From Haplomitrium mnioides (lineage: Eukaryota > Marchantiophyta > Haplomitriopsida > Calobryales), in NCBI GenBank assembly GCA_049999725.1, contig JBNGIS010006343.1, forward strand, positions 1 through 32,179: a stretch of 32,179 nucleotides of DNA, in the 5' to 3' direction. The notes beneath the pieces were generated by a model that saw nothing but the letters and a program-made list of their open reading frames with translations, was not told the origin of the DNA and did not search any database. Numbering within the stretch: position 1 is the first letter of the stretch; the number at the start of each line of letters is the position of its first letter. The translations under genes and the position numbers were made by a program. Below, piece by piece: positions 23,453 through 32,178 of this stretch.

Positions 23453-24355
23453 ATGGAGGCAAACTCTAGCAATCTAGAAGAAGGACCTTAGATGATGGCA
23501 AAGTTGGAAAAGCTTCAAGCAACTCTTATATCAAGTCAACATCAAACAAACATGCTCATGGAAGAGATTGTGAAAATATGACTACAATAAGAGAATGGAG
23601 AAGGAATTTGAGAGATATTGCTACAAAAGATGAGCAAGTAATGTAAAGTGGAGCCTTACGGAGGAAGTTGCATGGTTGGTATTGCAAAAGGGTGGGTTTA
23701 TCAAATGGAGGTTCACATGTCATATTATCCACATGCCTTGGGTTTGGAGAAAGGATTATTTGCAAGATTGTTTTTAACTGAGTATGCATTTATTTGGCTA
23801 CAAGGATGGGAGTGTCAAAAAAATGTATGAGGAGAACAAGTGTTGTAGAGCGCTATAAAAGAAGTTTAACTACAAAATTTCAAAACCGTAGACTCTATTT
23901 TAATCGTAAGAACTAAGCTTTGGAAGTTAAAGCAACAAGTAAGCGTTGCAAGGTATATTGAGGAGTTCCGGAGCTTATAAGTTCAAATTGAAGATATGAG
24001 TTCAGCCAACACCCTTGACAAATTTCTACAAGGATTGAAGGGAAATATGTGAGGGGAAGTCATGATGTGGAACCCAAAAGATGTTAATGAAGGCACATCA
24101 TTTGCTCAGAGAATTGAAGGAATACTAGGGATTGTTCAAACATAAAGGAATTTTGGCCCTACACCTATGGAGTTGGGAAATATGAGAAGGAGAGACTTCA
24201 ATTACCTAAATCACCAACAAGGAGGGTCACAAAATGCCACCGATAGGAGGATGGAAGAGAGGCAAGAAACTAGAACATGCTACAATTGTGGGCGGATAGG
24301 ACATATTGCACCAAATTGCAGAGCGGTACGATGCAATCAAGGGCAAGTGTTTTGA
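23453..24355 (+). pseudogene. gag remnant with CCHC zinc knuckle
   Basis: A likely start ATG at 23453 reads MEANSSNLEEGP and then meets a stop. Further on a capsid-like stretch (near 23690-23800, with GWVYQMEVHMSYYPHALG and RLFLTEYAFIWLQGW) is recognisable, then several frame changes and stops. The C-terminal part is open from 24167 to 24355 and holds the nucleocapsid knuckle CYNCGRIGHIAPNC at 24278-24319, spacing CX2CX4HX4C, preceded by a basic Arg/Gln-rich segment. Known role: gag forms the particle, and the knuckle binds the element's RNA. This is the most degraded part of the element. Confidence 0.8.
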
Positions 24356-24515
24356 CGACCTCTTCACAATATCAACAATGAAAGAGACCAAGAATATCAA
24401 GGAAAAGATGGGCACCAGTAAAAAGACCTTGTGATTTTTTTGGGATAAAGAAGAAAGGTGAGAGGAAAAGTCGACAAAATCAAATATATCATGTAGAAAA
24501 AAAAATGGAGGACTA

Positions 24516-24820
24516 ATTTTGGTTGATGAGTGGATGGAAGGATCTCCAATAAGGGTTTTGCTGGATTCCAGAGTAGAAGAAAATTATTTATTACGGGCAA
24601 TAGTACTGAAGTTGAAGTTATCCCTTGAGGAAGAAGAGCACGAGGTAGTTGAAATAGAAAATGGATAAAGCAAGCCAATTGGAAGATTGTCTCAAAGTAT
24701 ATCTTTACATATGGGCAACTATCAAGAAGAGGTCGAATGGAAAATCACAACATTAGCAAGATATGATGCCATTCTAAGAATGAAGTGGTTGAAAAGACAT
24801 ACCCCGCAAGTGGACTAGCA
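24516..24820 (+). pseudogene. Aspartic protease remnant
   Basis: In one frame, VLLDSR at 24555-24572 occupies the place of the catalytic D-S/T-G motif. The glycine is replaced by arginine, which needs one G-to-A change. Near the C-terminus, YDAILRMKWL at 24762-24791 matches the conserved end of retrotransposon proteases, and VD followed by TAG and QK gives a stop where tryptophan is usual. Another in-frame TAA lies near 24666. The domain cleaves the Gag-Pol precursor in active relatives; it is inactive here. Confidence 0.75.
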
Positions 24821-25036
24821 AAAGAAGACACTCATAACACCTCAATAGAAGATTTGGGGAGATCAAGTATGACTTCATTTAAACCCACTACCTCTATATG
24901 TGAAGCAAAGTCAATAAAAAACCAAGATGTGGTATTTTTAGGACTAGTACATGAGGTCAAAAATGATGAGAAGGACTCCAAGCATAAAGTCCTATATGAA
25001 CATTTGGGGGTTTTGAATAAACTTCATGATGTTTTT

Positions 25037-25901
25037 CCCAATAATTAACCTCCTGGTTTGCCACCTAAGCGATCTATTGATCACAAGATTGAGGTTATTC
25101 TAGGAAGTACTCCACCGTATACCATATCATTTGCCTCCTTATGAATTGGAAGAATGCAAAACTCAAATCACTAAATTGTTGGAGAAAAGATTTATTCAGC
25201 CAAACATCTCTTCTTATCGCGCACCAATGTTATTCATGAAAAAGAAAGATGGGAGTATGAGGATGTATGTCGACTACTAGATGTTCAACCAACAAACGGT
25301 GAAAAATAAATATCCACTACCAAGAATGGACGATTTATTTGATCAACTTCAAGGAGCAAACAACTTTACCAAGTTGGATTTGAGAAGTGGATACAACCAA
25401 ATCCGAATTACAGAGGGTAGCGTGCAAAAAACAATATTTCAAAGCCAATACGAGTAGTTTGAATATCTGGTTATGCCATTTGGATTAACTAATGCTCTTG
25501 CAACCTTTATGGGCCTAATGAATGATATTTTTTGATCTTTTCTAGATAAGTTTGTTATTGTTTTCTTGGATAACATTCTTATTCACAGCAAAAATTTTCA
25601 TAAGTATCAACATTACTTTCGTACGATATTGAAAGTACTTTGGGACCACAAATTGTATGTTAAGATGTCAAAATGTGAAATTTGCAAGAGAGAGGTTGAC
25701 TACTTGGGTCACCGATTGAGTGTAGTAAGAGTTCAGGTCATGGATGAGAAAGTGGAGGCCATTCAAAAATGGGAAGCTCCTAGTGATCAAACACAACTAA
25801 GAGGATTTTTGGGGCAAACAGGGTTTTATCGCCGATTTGTGAAAGGTTTTGCAAAAATAGAAGAACCATTGACTAATTTTCTTAAGAAAAATCACACATG
25901 A
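25037..25901 (+). pseudogene. Reverse transcriptase remnant
   Basis: The N-terminal part (PPGLPPKRSIDHKIEV) is read in one frame, shifts near 25120, and continues from 25125 to 25901 with in-frame stops at 25278-25280, 25455-25457 and 25533-25535. Recognisable RT blocks are [34 protein letters not shown] (catalytic Asp present), VMPFGLTNA, VIVFLDNILIHS and the connection segment YLGHRLS to LRGFLGQTGFYRRFVKGF. The active-site F/Y-x-D-D motif reads FLDN (25563-25574), so the second catalytic aspartate is lost through one G-to-A change. Confidence 0.92.
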
Positions 25902-25904
25902 ATG

Positions 25905-26370
25905 TGGGGAGCCATAGAAGAATTGGCATTTCATGCATTGAAGAAATCACTTTTTCATGCTTTTATTCTCAATGGTATGACTCTAAACGACCAATAAAGC
26001 TTTCAATTGATGCATTAGGAAAAGCTATAGGCGAGGTTTTGCAACAAGAATGAGAGGATGGTTGGCATCATATTGCTTTCTTCTCTAGAAAGTTAAGCAA
26101 CAAAGAGCAAAATTATAGTACCACGGAGCAGGAGGAGCTAGTGATTGTGTTATCAACCAAGCATTGGAAGCATTATCTAGGAGAAAAGGAGGTTATTGTT
26201 GAGACTGATCATAGACCTCTACTCTATCTCGAAACACAAAAAGAGCTTTCCAAAAGGTTGATTTGATAGACGGAGTGGTGACAACACTTTCACATAACGA
26301 TGGTATATGTGGAAGGAAAACAAAAAATTGCAGATGCTTTGACCCGTATGTCTCAACTCAACATCTTGTT
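25905..26370 (+). pseudogene. RNase H remnant
   Basis: Recognisable from KRPIKLSIDALGKAIGEVLQQ (first catalytic Asp near 26009) through IAFFSRKLSNKEQNYSTTE, ELVIVLSTKHWKHYL, VETDHRPLLYL and a C-terminal KIADALTR. In-frame stops include one in the segment before EDGWHHIAF and a TGA-TAG pair before TEWWQHFHI, where Arg-Trp is common in relatives. The domain normally degrades the RNA strand of the RNA-DNA hybrid. The catalytic Asp residues are visible, but the frame is broken. Confidence 0.85.
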
Positions 26371-26534
26371 AGAAGTTGCAATTCATACTACATGGTGGTA
26401 AAAAATGTTGGCTGTAGTCAAGGAAGATGAAGAGATAATTGTTGCAAAACAAAAGAAGTTGGTAAAAATGGTAAGAGGTTTGATTTTCTTCCAAGATAAG
26501 GTATGGGTCCCTAATAATATCACGTTTTTCTCTT

Positions 26535-27603
26535 AAGTTTTGTATGAAGCACATGATTCTGCTATTGGTGGATATATTGGAATTGAGAAGATATAGGACA
26601 ATCTTCAACGTGTTTATTATTGGTCTAAGATGCAACAAGATGTGAACTCATATGTTCAAAGTTGTTTGGCTTGTCAACAGAAAAAATCTACCAATCTTAA
26701 ATGTGGAGGCTTATTACAACCACTTCCTATACCCAATCGACGATGAGAACATGTGAGTATGGACATTGTGTGCAAGTTACCACATACTTCTACAAGTTAT
26801 AATGCTATCGTTGTTTTTGTGGACAAACTCAGCAAAATAATCCATATTTGTCCAACGACTAAGTCAGTAACAACCCTTCAGTTAGCTCGTATTTATTTGA
26901 AAGCCATGTACTCTCATCGTGGTATCTCTAAAGTAATTATTTATAATCACGAGACTCAATTTACTAGCATATTTTGGCTCACAGTATTTGGTTTATTAAA
27001 AACCAAATTAGCTATGCTTATTGACTACCATCCTAAATTTGATGGTCAAACTGAATGAGCCAATCGTACAATTGAAGATATGTTGTGCGCATTTATCTTG
27101 GAAGAACAAGAGGAATGGGATTGACTACTACCTTCTGTAGAGTTCTCTTGCAATAACTCTATCAACGATTCCATAAGAGCCACACTTTTCTTTTTCATAT
27201 ACAATGAACATCCAACTACAATCTCTAGTCTTCACTCGGCATCACTGTCCACCTCTAAGAGTTCAACTGTTGATGATTTTCTTCATCGTCTACACTACAA
27301 TATTCTACAAGTCAAGGCAAACCTTGAAGTGGCTCGTAATCGGCAAAAGCAATATGATGATGTCTATCGTCGGAAGGTAACTTTTCTTGTAGGTGACCAA
27401 GTCTGGCTATCCACTTCCAATCTTCCTTTGATTCATTCTCGTACGCTTAGTGCTCGCTTTATTGGCATGTTTTCTATCTTTTCTCATATTGGAGAGGTGG
27501 CCTATCAGTTGGCTTTACCCTCTCACATGAAGATTCATTCAGTCTTTGATGTCTCTTTATTGCGGGTTTTTGTTCCTCGATCTTCCTCTTTTACAAGTAC
27601 CTA
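26535..27603 (+). pseudogene. Integrase remnant
   Basis: The HHCC zinc-binding region has its first His (26552-26554) and CLAC (26663-26674), but the second His position reads Tyr (26573-26575). In the DDE core, the first Asp in SMDIVCKLP is present (26762-26764), the second reads Asn within IIYNHETQF (26945-26947), and the Glu in DGQTE is present (27053-27055), followed by a TGA. The C-terminal part from 27329 is open to 27603 and contains GDQVWL and a GPY/F-like module, RFIGMFSIFSHIGEVAYQL, with Met in place of Pro. Active relatives insert cDNA into the host chromosome; both catalytic and zinc residues are lost here. Confidence 0.9.
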
Positions 27604-27640
27604 AGAACCCTCTCCACCACCTGAACTTATTGATGGTCAT

Positions 27641-27840
27641 GAAGAGTTTGATGTTGAACAACTCTTGAAGAAACGTACATGACGTCGCGGCCGTTGTGAG
27701 ATTGTGGAATATTGGTTCTTTGGAAAGGCTACCCTCTTTATGAAGTTACTTAAGAGCCTTTGGAGAATTTGACTAACGCATCCGCGCTTGTTCACTCTTT
27801 TGAGTCCTCTCTTAGTTACAACGAGGACGTTGCCTCTTAA
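27641..27840 (+). pseudogene. C-terminal chromodomain remnant
   Basis: After a proline-rich spacer (EPSPPPEL), the frame reads EEFDVEQLLKKRT, a TGA, then RRGRCEIVEYW. After a one-base frameshift near 27715, GYPLYEVT, a TAA and EPLENLTNASALVHSFE follow. This order (VE-x-IL, Arg-rich turn, VEYLVKW-like strand, GY, TWEP-like, NL) is the canonical chromodomain of plant chromoviruses. Such domains bind methylated histone H3 and steer integration to heterochromatin. The reading frame ends in TAA at 27838-27840, touching the polypurine tract. Confidence 0.82.
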
Positions 27841-27853
27841 AAAAGGGGAGGAT
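27839..27853 (+). other. Polypurine tract
   Basis: aaaaaaggggaggat directly precedes the TG of the 3' LTR. It is nearly all purine, as required for priming plus-strand synthesis. Confidence 0.88.
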
Positions 27854-28449
27854 TGTAACAGTCATTAACTTTAGTAAGCAACAACTAAAAATGAACATAC
27901 AATATGGAGTCAACTATGTCTAGAAAGCTATTACTAAGTTAGAGTATAAAGAACCAGTGCTATTATAGAGAGATTGACACGTGACAAGAGGAGAGAAAGT
28001 CAATGAATTAAAGTGAAAGAGAAATTTTAGAAAGACTACTTTAGAAGAGGATAAGTACATGTGGCAAACATAGGATTAAAGCAAATAGAAGGGTTTAAGA
28101 TAAGTACACGTGGTAGAAGAAGAACTAAAGAGAAATGAAAGGTTCTAAGGATAAGCACAGGTAGCAAAAGGAGAATAAAGGTAAAGGGTGGTCCAATCAA
28201 TGAGATAAGAAAAATGGTAGTCCAATTAGAGAAGCATAGAAAAGTAGCCAATAGGATTCCTCTATCTATATAAGCAAAGTGCTTTTCACTTAATATATAA
28301 AAAAAAAAGTTGACTTGTTAGACATCTCTTACCTTGTGGTTTTTTGAAGTTCCTTATTCGTTACTTTTGTATGTGTTGTGCTTGTTCGCTACTTTTGTAA
28401 GTGTTGTGCTTGTGCTAATTTTTGTGTGTGATGTATGTGTAGTGGTACA
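27854..28449 (+). repeat. 3' LTR of the chromovirus
   Basis: 596 bp from tgtaacagtc to agtggtaca. It is 23 bp longer than the 5' LTR, chiefly through a 28-bp tandem duplication at 28359-28414 (copies starting cgttactttt and cgctactttt). G-box positions read acacgtgac at 27977, acatgtggc at 28057, acacgtggt at 28106 and acaggtagc at 28157, each a different single or double change from ACACGTGGC. Confidence 0.92.
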
Positions 28450-28549
28450 ACGAACTTGTATGTTTGATTAAACAATTCATACCTTGGTTAGAGCATGGAA
28501 GAAACATAAGTGTAACATAAGAGAGCGAACTTGCATGTTTAGTTACACT
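28450..28549. repeat. Last monomers of the array
   Basis: About one and a half monomers (acgaacttgtatgtttgatt, then ttggttagagcatggaag, then gagagcgaacttgcatgttt) remain to the right of the chromovirus. The array then stops. The element therefore inserted within about 100 bp of the array edge. Confidence 0.9.
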
Positions 28550-28607
28550 ACTCATACTTGCTAGGCTATCACATGTTTACTCATACTTGCTAGCTCATCA
28601 CATGTTA
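28550..28607. repeat. 29-bp tandem duplication at the array edge
   Basis: actcatacttgctag followed by an atcacatgtt word is repeated with a 29-bp period (starts 28550 and 28579). It is unrelated to the monomer except perhaps for tcatacttgct, which resembles the tcataccttgct of the monomer. Confidence 0.75.
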
Positions 28608-28778
28608 CATTTTACATTTAGAATTCCATATTACACCCGATAATAATCAAATTGTTGGGAGTTGTACATTTTATCAACTCCAGTAATAAAAGAATGATGT
28701 TACCTTAGTAACGAAGTAAATAAAAATAGTAAAAGAATCATGTTACTGCAGTAAAGAAGTAAAAGTAAAAAGGTGCTC
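28608..28778. repeat. AT-rich spacer with a 43-bp imperfect repeat
   Basis: Between the array and the ABCG stop codon. The words agaatgatgttac (28691) and agaatcatgttac (28734) head two imperfect copies about 43 bp apart. A short inverted repeat, ggagttg at 28658-28664 and caactcc at 28675-28681, could form a weak hairpin. This stretch should hold the 3' UTR and poly(A) signals of the minus-strand gene, but no exact AATAAA is visible on that strand. Confidence 0.55.
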
Positions 28779-31646
28779 CTACTTGCGGTCGTTCTTGGAG
28801 TAGAATCGGAGCACAAGGAAGAAGAGGAAACGATAGAAAAGGCCGAATAGGAGGAGAATGGTGATGGCTTGGAAGACTGTGAACTGCGTCACCGCCAGGG
28901 CCTCCAGAATGCGATCGCCAGGCAGGAAGCAACCGGAGGCATCGGCAATGGAAACCACGAATCCCAATGGGCCAGGGCTGGGCAGCAACGGCTCATCACT
29001 GAAGCAGCTGTCCCTTCCCGCGCCCCTGAATTCGTTGATGAGAAGAGCCTCATATGGATACTTGATTGTTGACATGTAATGCAACCACAGCCAGTATTTT
29101 GGGATCTGGGTTCTCTTCAAGAAGAATCCACAATTGAGGAAGAATAGGGCCGTAGCTGCGATGACTGCTGCATAGCCTGTGATGTAGTTGGGAACGATTG
29201 AACTGACGAACATGACGAAGGAGTTTGTGGTGAGGAGCGAGACATAGAGAATGACCCAGAAGACGAAGAATCCACTCATGCCCCCTTGCAGTCTGAGCGC
29301 GAAGAAGGTGATGAGGACAAACGTGAGTGCTTGGATTGCCAGGAAGGGCAGGTTGACAACGAAGTTGGCAATGACGTAGGAGGAGCTTCGGTATGCATTG
29401 TGGGAGCTCTCGCGGATGAAGATAAATCTCTCCTGGATGAAGGCTGGCACGGCATCGTTGGAGGAGAAGAACAGCAAGCAGATCGAAAAGATGAAGAAGG
29501 ACAAGAGGTCGTTCACGCCTTGTGGGGTGTTGGGAGGATGCTTGAAGAGGGTGGCCAACATGACGCTCATCCCAATCAGTACAATCTCCCGCGAAAAAAA
29601 CAGCTCACGCGTTCTCATGATGTTGTAAAAGTTGCGCACCATGAGAACCAAGACCTCTCGGTAAAATGGATTAGCATACCTGGGCCCATTCTTCAACACA
29701 GATTCTGAATTCTGGTCACCGTCACTCCTTTCTGATTCTGGTGAAACTTCTTCCCGCTGTGGTGGAAGATTTGCTCCGAGCCTGGAAGGTGTTCCGAATT
29801 GCCTCGAACGCGTTCCACGTCCATTCGGAACAGTAGTTCTGTATGAAGTTCTGAGCTGGTGGATGCTAGTGCGTGGGGTCCTGTGTTCAGATGCAATGTT
29901 GGGGCTGCGAATGGGTGTCCGCCCAGGGGTCACGGTCCAAGATATGTTTCGGATGTGAGCGAAGAAATCTCCATTGTTGCCGAAGTTCCAGTCATTAGCC
30001 TTGGGTTGCCCGTAGTTGAAAGGAGTGCGGGTGAGCGAATGATCGAAGTCGTCCTGAATGGAATTCAAACCCTCTGGACCCATACTCCAATCCATGGACG
30101 CATCCAAGACAGGGGTTTTGGGCAAACCTTGGACCTGGCCAGTGTAGCTGTACAAAGGAACTTTCGTTGCTCCCTCTGCTTCCGTATCTACCTTCTTGCC
30201 GCTCAGCTGAAACTCCACCAGTCGATCCAGTCCCACAGGAGACTGATCGTACTCTTTGATCACATCCAGCAGAAATTCAATCGCGTTTTCTCCCTCCGGC
30301 ACTTCTCGCCCGAATGCTGCCAAGTGCGCTGACAGATCGAACGGAGACCCCATGTACACTGATCTCCCTCTGCCACCACAACATAATTCGTAAGCTCGGA
30401 TCGGAACGTGTTTCAACAAACAAGGCGTTGGTGATTAGTTAAATTAGACAGAAATGCTGTTGCGCTTAGACACCTTGCAAGGATGATGAGTTGGTGGAGA
30501 AGCGTCTGGATTCGGTACGAGGGCTGATGAATGGTGAGCAAAACAGTGCTGCCACCAGAGGTGGCGATGTCGTGAAGCTTCTCCACCACCCCCATGGCGC
30601 TGGTGGAGTCTAGCCCCGACGTTGGCTCGTCCAAAAACAGCAGCGGTGGGTCGTGGATGATGTCCACGCCTATCGACACCCTTCTCCTCTCCCCTCCAGA
30701 CACTCCTCGGTGCCCTTCGTCTCCTATGAACGTATGAGTCGCACTCTGAAGCACACCACCCGTCCCACACATGTACAAATCCATGATCCACAGAATTCTA
30801 GCTTTGAATTAGTCTGAGACAGTAGAAGAATTCCAGCGTTCAATTTCTATGAGACAAGAGGCGCCAACATGAATTCGATTCTAACTGAGAGCATGAGAAT
30901 TGAATTGATTTTGAATTGGAGTTCAACACCTGCCGAATGCAAAGAACAAGGACAGAGTACAGCTGGCACTGAGGTGCGAGAAACAATGTGAGGGAAAGAG
31001 AGACCTGGAGGCCAAGCTGGTCGATGAGATTGTTGACGCGGTTGATCTTCTCAGCTCTGGAAACAGAAGGGTGTATGCGGACCTCTGCAGCAAACGACAA
31101 TGTCTCGTAGACGGTGAGCATAGGGAAAAGTTGATCATCCTGCATCACGTAAGCAGAGATTCTTTTCATGTAACTGGGAGTCACGGTTTTGCCTTCCACA
31201 TGAACAGTCCCTCCCAAGCTACCCTGCGCAATTCGGCCAGCCAGAGCATCCAGGAACGTGGACTTTCCTGCTCCGCTCGGCCCCAAGATGGCCGTCACTT
31301 GCCCTTTGTGGGCTTGCCCCGTTATCCCCTGCAGAAGATCCACTTCCACAGCCTCCCAGACGTTTTCCACATGCTGTTTCTTTATCACGGTGTATGTCAG
31401 GTTCTCGAATTCAAGCCCTGATCCTCGCACATAATTGGGCGGTTCCCAACTCTGTTTCGTCGTTCGTACTCTTCCTTGGAGCTCTCCCAAATTCTTCTTG
31501 CGCTCTTTACTTGCTTGCTGTTGCATCTCGTCCATTCCCAAAAGATTTTCCAACGTCTGCAAGGGGTCAAGTTTTCCGATGCCATTGGGCTGCTGTTTCT
31601 TCCTATCTTCTTGCATCAAGATCTTCTTTGCGAGCAACGTTGTCAT
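28779..31646 (-). CDS. Half-size ABCG transporter, STR/STR2-like, three exons
   Basis: Exons 31646-31005, 30745-30474 and 30369-28779 join in frame to 834 residues plus a stop. Order is nucleotide-binding domain then membrane domain, as in half-size ABCG (WBC) proteins. Visible motifs: Walker A GPSGAGKS (122-129), Q-loop Gln in YVMQDD (169), signature [10 protein letters not shown] (229-238), Walker B LLFLDEP (249-255), D-loop SGLD, and H-loop His 287. A Ser/Thr/Pro-rich linker spans about 366-535. Membrane helices lie near 564-580, 593-607, 636-662, 670-695, 698-717 and 798-825, ending RFYSKNDRK. Resemblance is closest to STR and STR2, which act together at the arbuscule membrane of mycorrhizal hosts and are thought to export lipid: [26 protein letters not shown] and GFFLKRT match what I recall of that clade. 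Half-size proteins must dimerise. All motifs are intact, so it is probably functional; the substrate is unknown. Confidence 0.9.
30370..30473 (-). other. Intron 2 of the ABCG gene
   Basis: 104 bp, phase 2, with GT donor (ttgcaag/gtgtct) and AG acceptor (gtggcag/aggg). Splicing joins IILA-R to GRSVYMG, the normal continuation after the H-loop in ABCG proteins. Confidence 0.85.
30746..31004 (-). other. Intron 1 of the ABCG gene
   Basis: 259 bp, phase 0, with donor ctccag/gtctct and acceptor cttcag/agtgcg. Splicing joins LIDQLGLQ to [11 protein letters not shown], the expected continuation before the signature motif. Without splicing the frame ends at an intron stop. Confidence 0.87.
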
Positions 31647-32135
31647 GATGGCAAAAAAACGAAAACAATTCTCGGGAAGAAACTGCAGACCCTTACGTAA
31701 AGCAGCAATTCAACGTGAGGCAAAGAGCTACGCCAAGCGATTGAGGAGATGACGCATGAGTACTACAATGCTGAGCGCTCACGCTCTCATCTTCCTAAGC
31801 GGCTTCAAACGTGGGACTGGTACAATCGATTGTGCATCCAACTCAGCTCGTGCACAATGTCATGGTGGGAGATTAATATTTAGGCTGTGAGATTTGGATT
31901 ATTGATGTCTATGGCTAGATGGAACTGCGAGTCGCAGAGGTGCCCACAGACCAGGACAAGCATGAAGATTGGAACAATGTTGGAATGGAAGAATGAGACG
32001 AAATTCACGAGGTGTTCAAAGTGAGCAGAGGTGAAATATTACAATAGAAAAGCGAAGTTCGTGAAGAAGGTCGGAGGAACTCCCAATGCCATTCATGACT
32101 TTCTCTAGCGGGCCCACGTACCAGCACCGAAGTTG

Positions 32136-32136
<1 letters not shown>
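31647..32136 (-). promoter_or_regulatory. Upstream region of the ABCG gene
   Basis: About 490 bp, richer in GC than the array, and presumed to hold the 5' UTR and promoter. No convincing TATA box is visible; ctaaatattaat around 31870-31885 is the only AT-rich candidate. If transcription starts well upstream, the leader would contain short upstream reading frames, such as a nine-codon one at 31757-31728 and a six-codon one near 31860. No other gene is seen here on either strand. Confidence 0.35.

Positions 32137-32175
<39 letters not shown>
32137..32175. repeat. (CT)n microsatellite, 19 units
   Basis: 39 bp of uninterrupted CT dinucleotides on the plus strand, hence GA upstream of the minus-strand ABCG gene. 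GA/CT tracts are common in plant promoters and 5' leaders and can be bound by BBR/BPC-type GAGA factors. Here it may equally be a neutral microsatellite. Confidence 0.95.

Positions 32176-32178
<3 letters not shown>

Larger units (their letters stand above)
22237..28449 (+). mobile_element. Full-length, decayed Ty3/gypsy chromovirus
   Basis: A 6.2-kb LTR retrotransposon with the order LTR, primer-binding site, leader frame, gag, protease, RT, RNase H, integrase, chromodomain, polypurine tract, LTR. Integrase after RNase H defines Ty3/gypsy, and the C-terminal chromodomain defines chromoviruses. It sits inside the satellite: agagagcaaa precedes it and acgaacttgtatgtttgatt follows, together rebuilding one monomer. 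The expected 5-bp target copies, gcaaa and acgaa, match at only three positions. The LTRs are roughly 85% identical by eye and every coding domain carries stops, so the copy is old and cannot make its proteins. Confidence 0.93.

Noticed and set aside
24227-24678. Minus-strand frames within gag and protease (24227-24415, 24397-24678), and one in RNase H/integrase (26369-26638)
   Set aside because: They oppose recognisable gag-pol remnants and carry no domain.
28036-28251. Minus-strand frame in the 3' LTR, similar to one at 11472-11702 in the solo LTR
   Set aside because: Both read the purine-rich U3 on the opposite strand, giving Leu/Phe/Pro-rich low-complexity peptides. Shared LTR ancestry explains the resemblance.
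22232-28454. Perfect target-site duplication for the full-length element
   Set aside because: The flanking five bases gcaaa and acgaa match at only three positions. The insertion is supported by monomer continuity, but the duplication itself is degraded or the end is misplaced by a base.
29286-29708. Plus-strand reading frames overlapping the ABCG exons (also 29859-30332, 31071-31421, 31435-31752)
   Set aside because: They are antisense shadows of a clearly conserved minus-strand protein and show no domain of their own.
30444-30791. Alternative minus-strand frame across exon 2 ([12 protein letters not shown]...)
   Set aside because: It is out of frame with the conserved signature and Walker B motifs. 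Splice sites in the other frame give a full ABCG protein.
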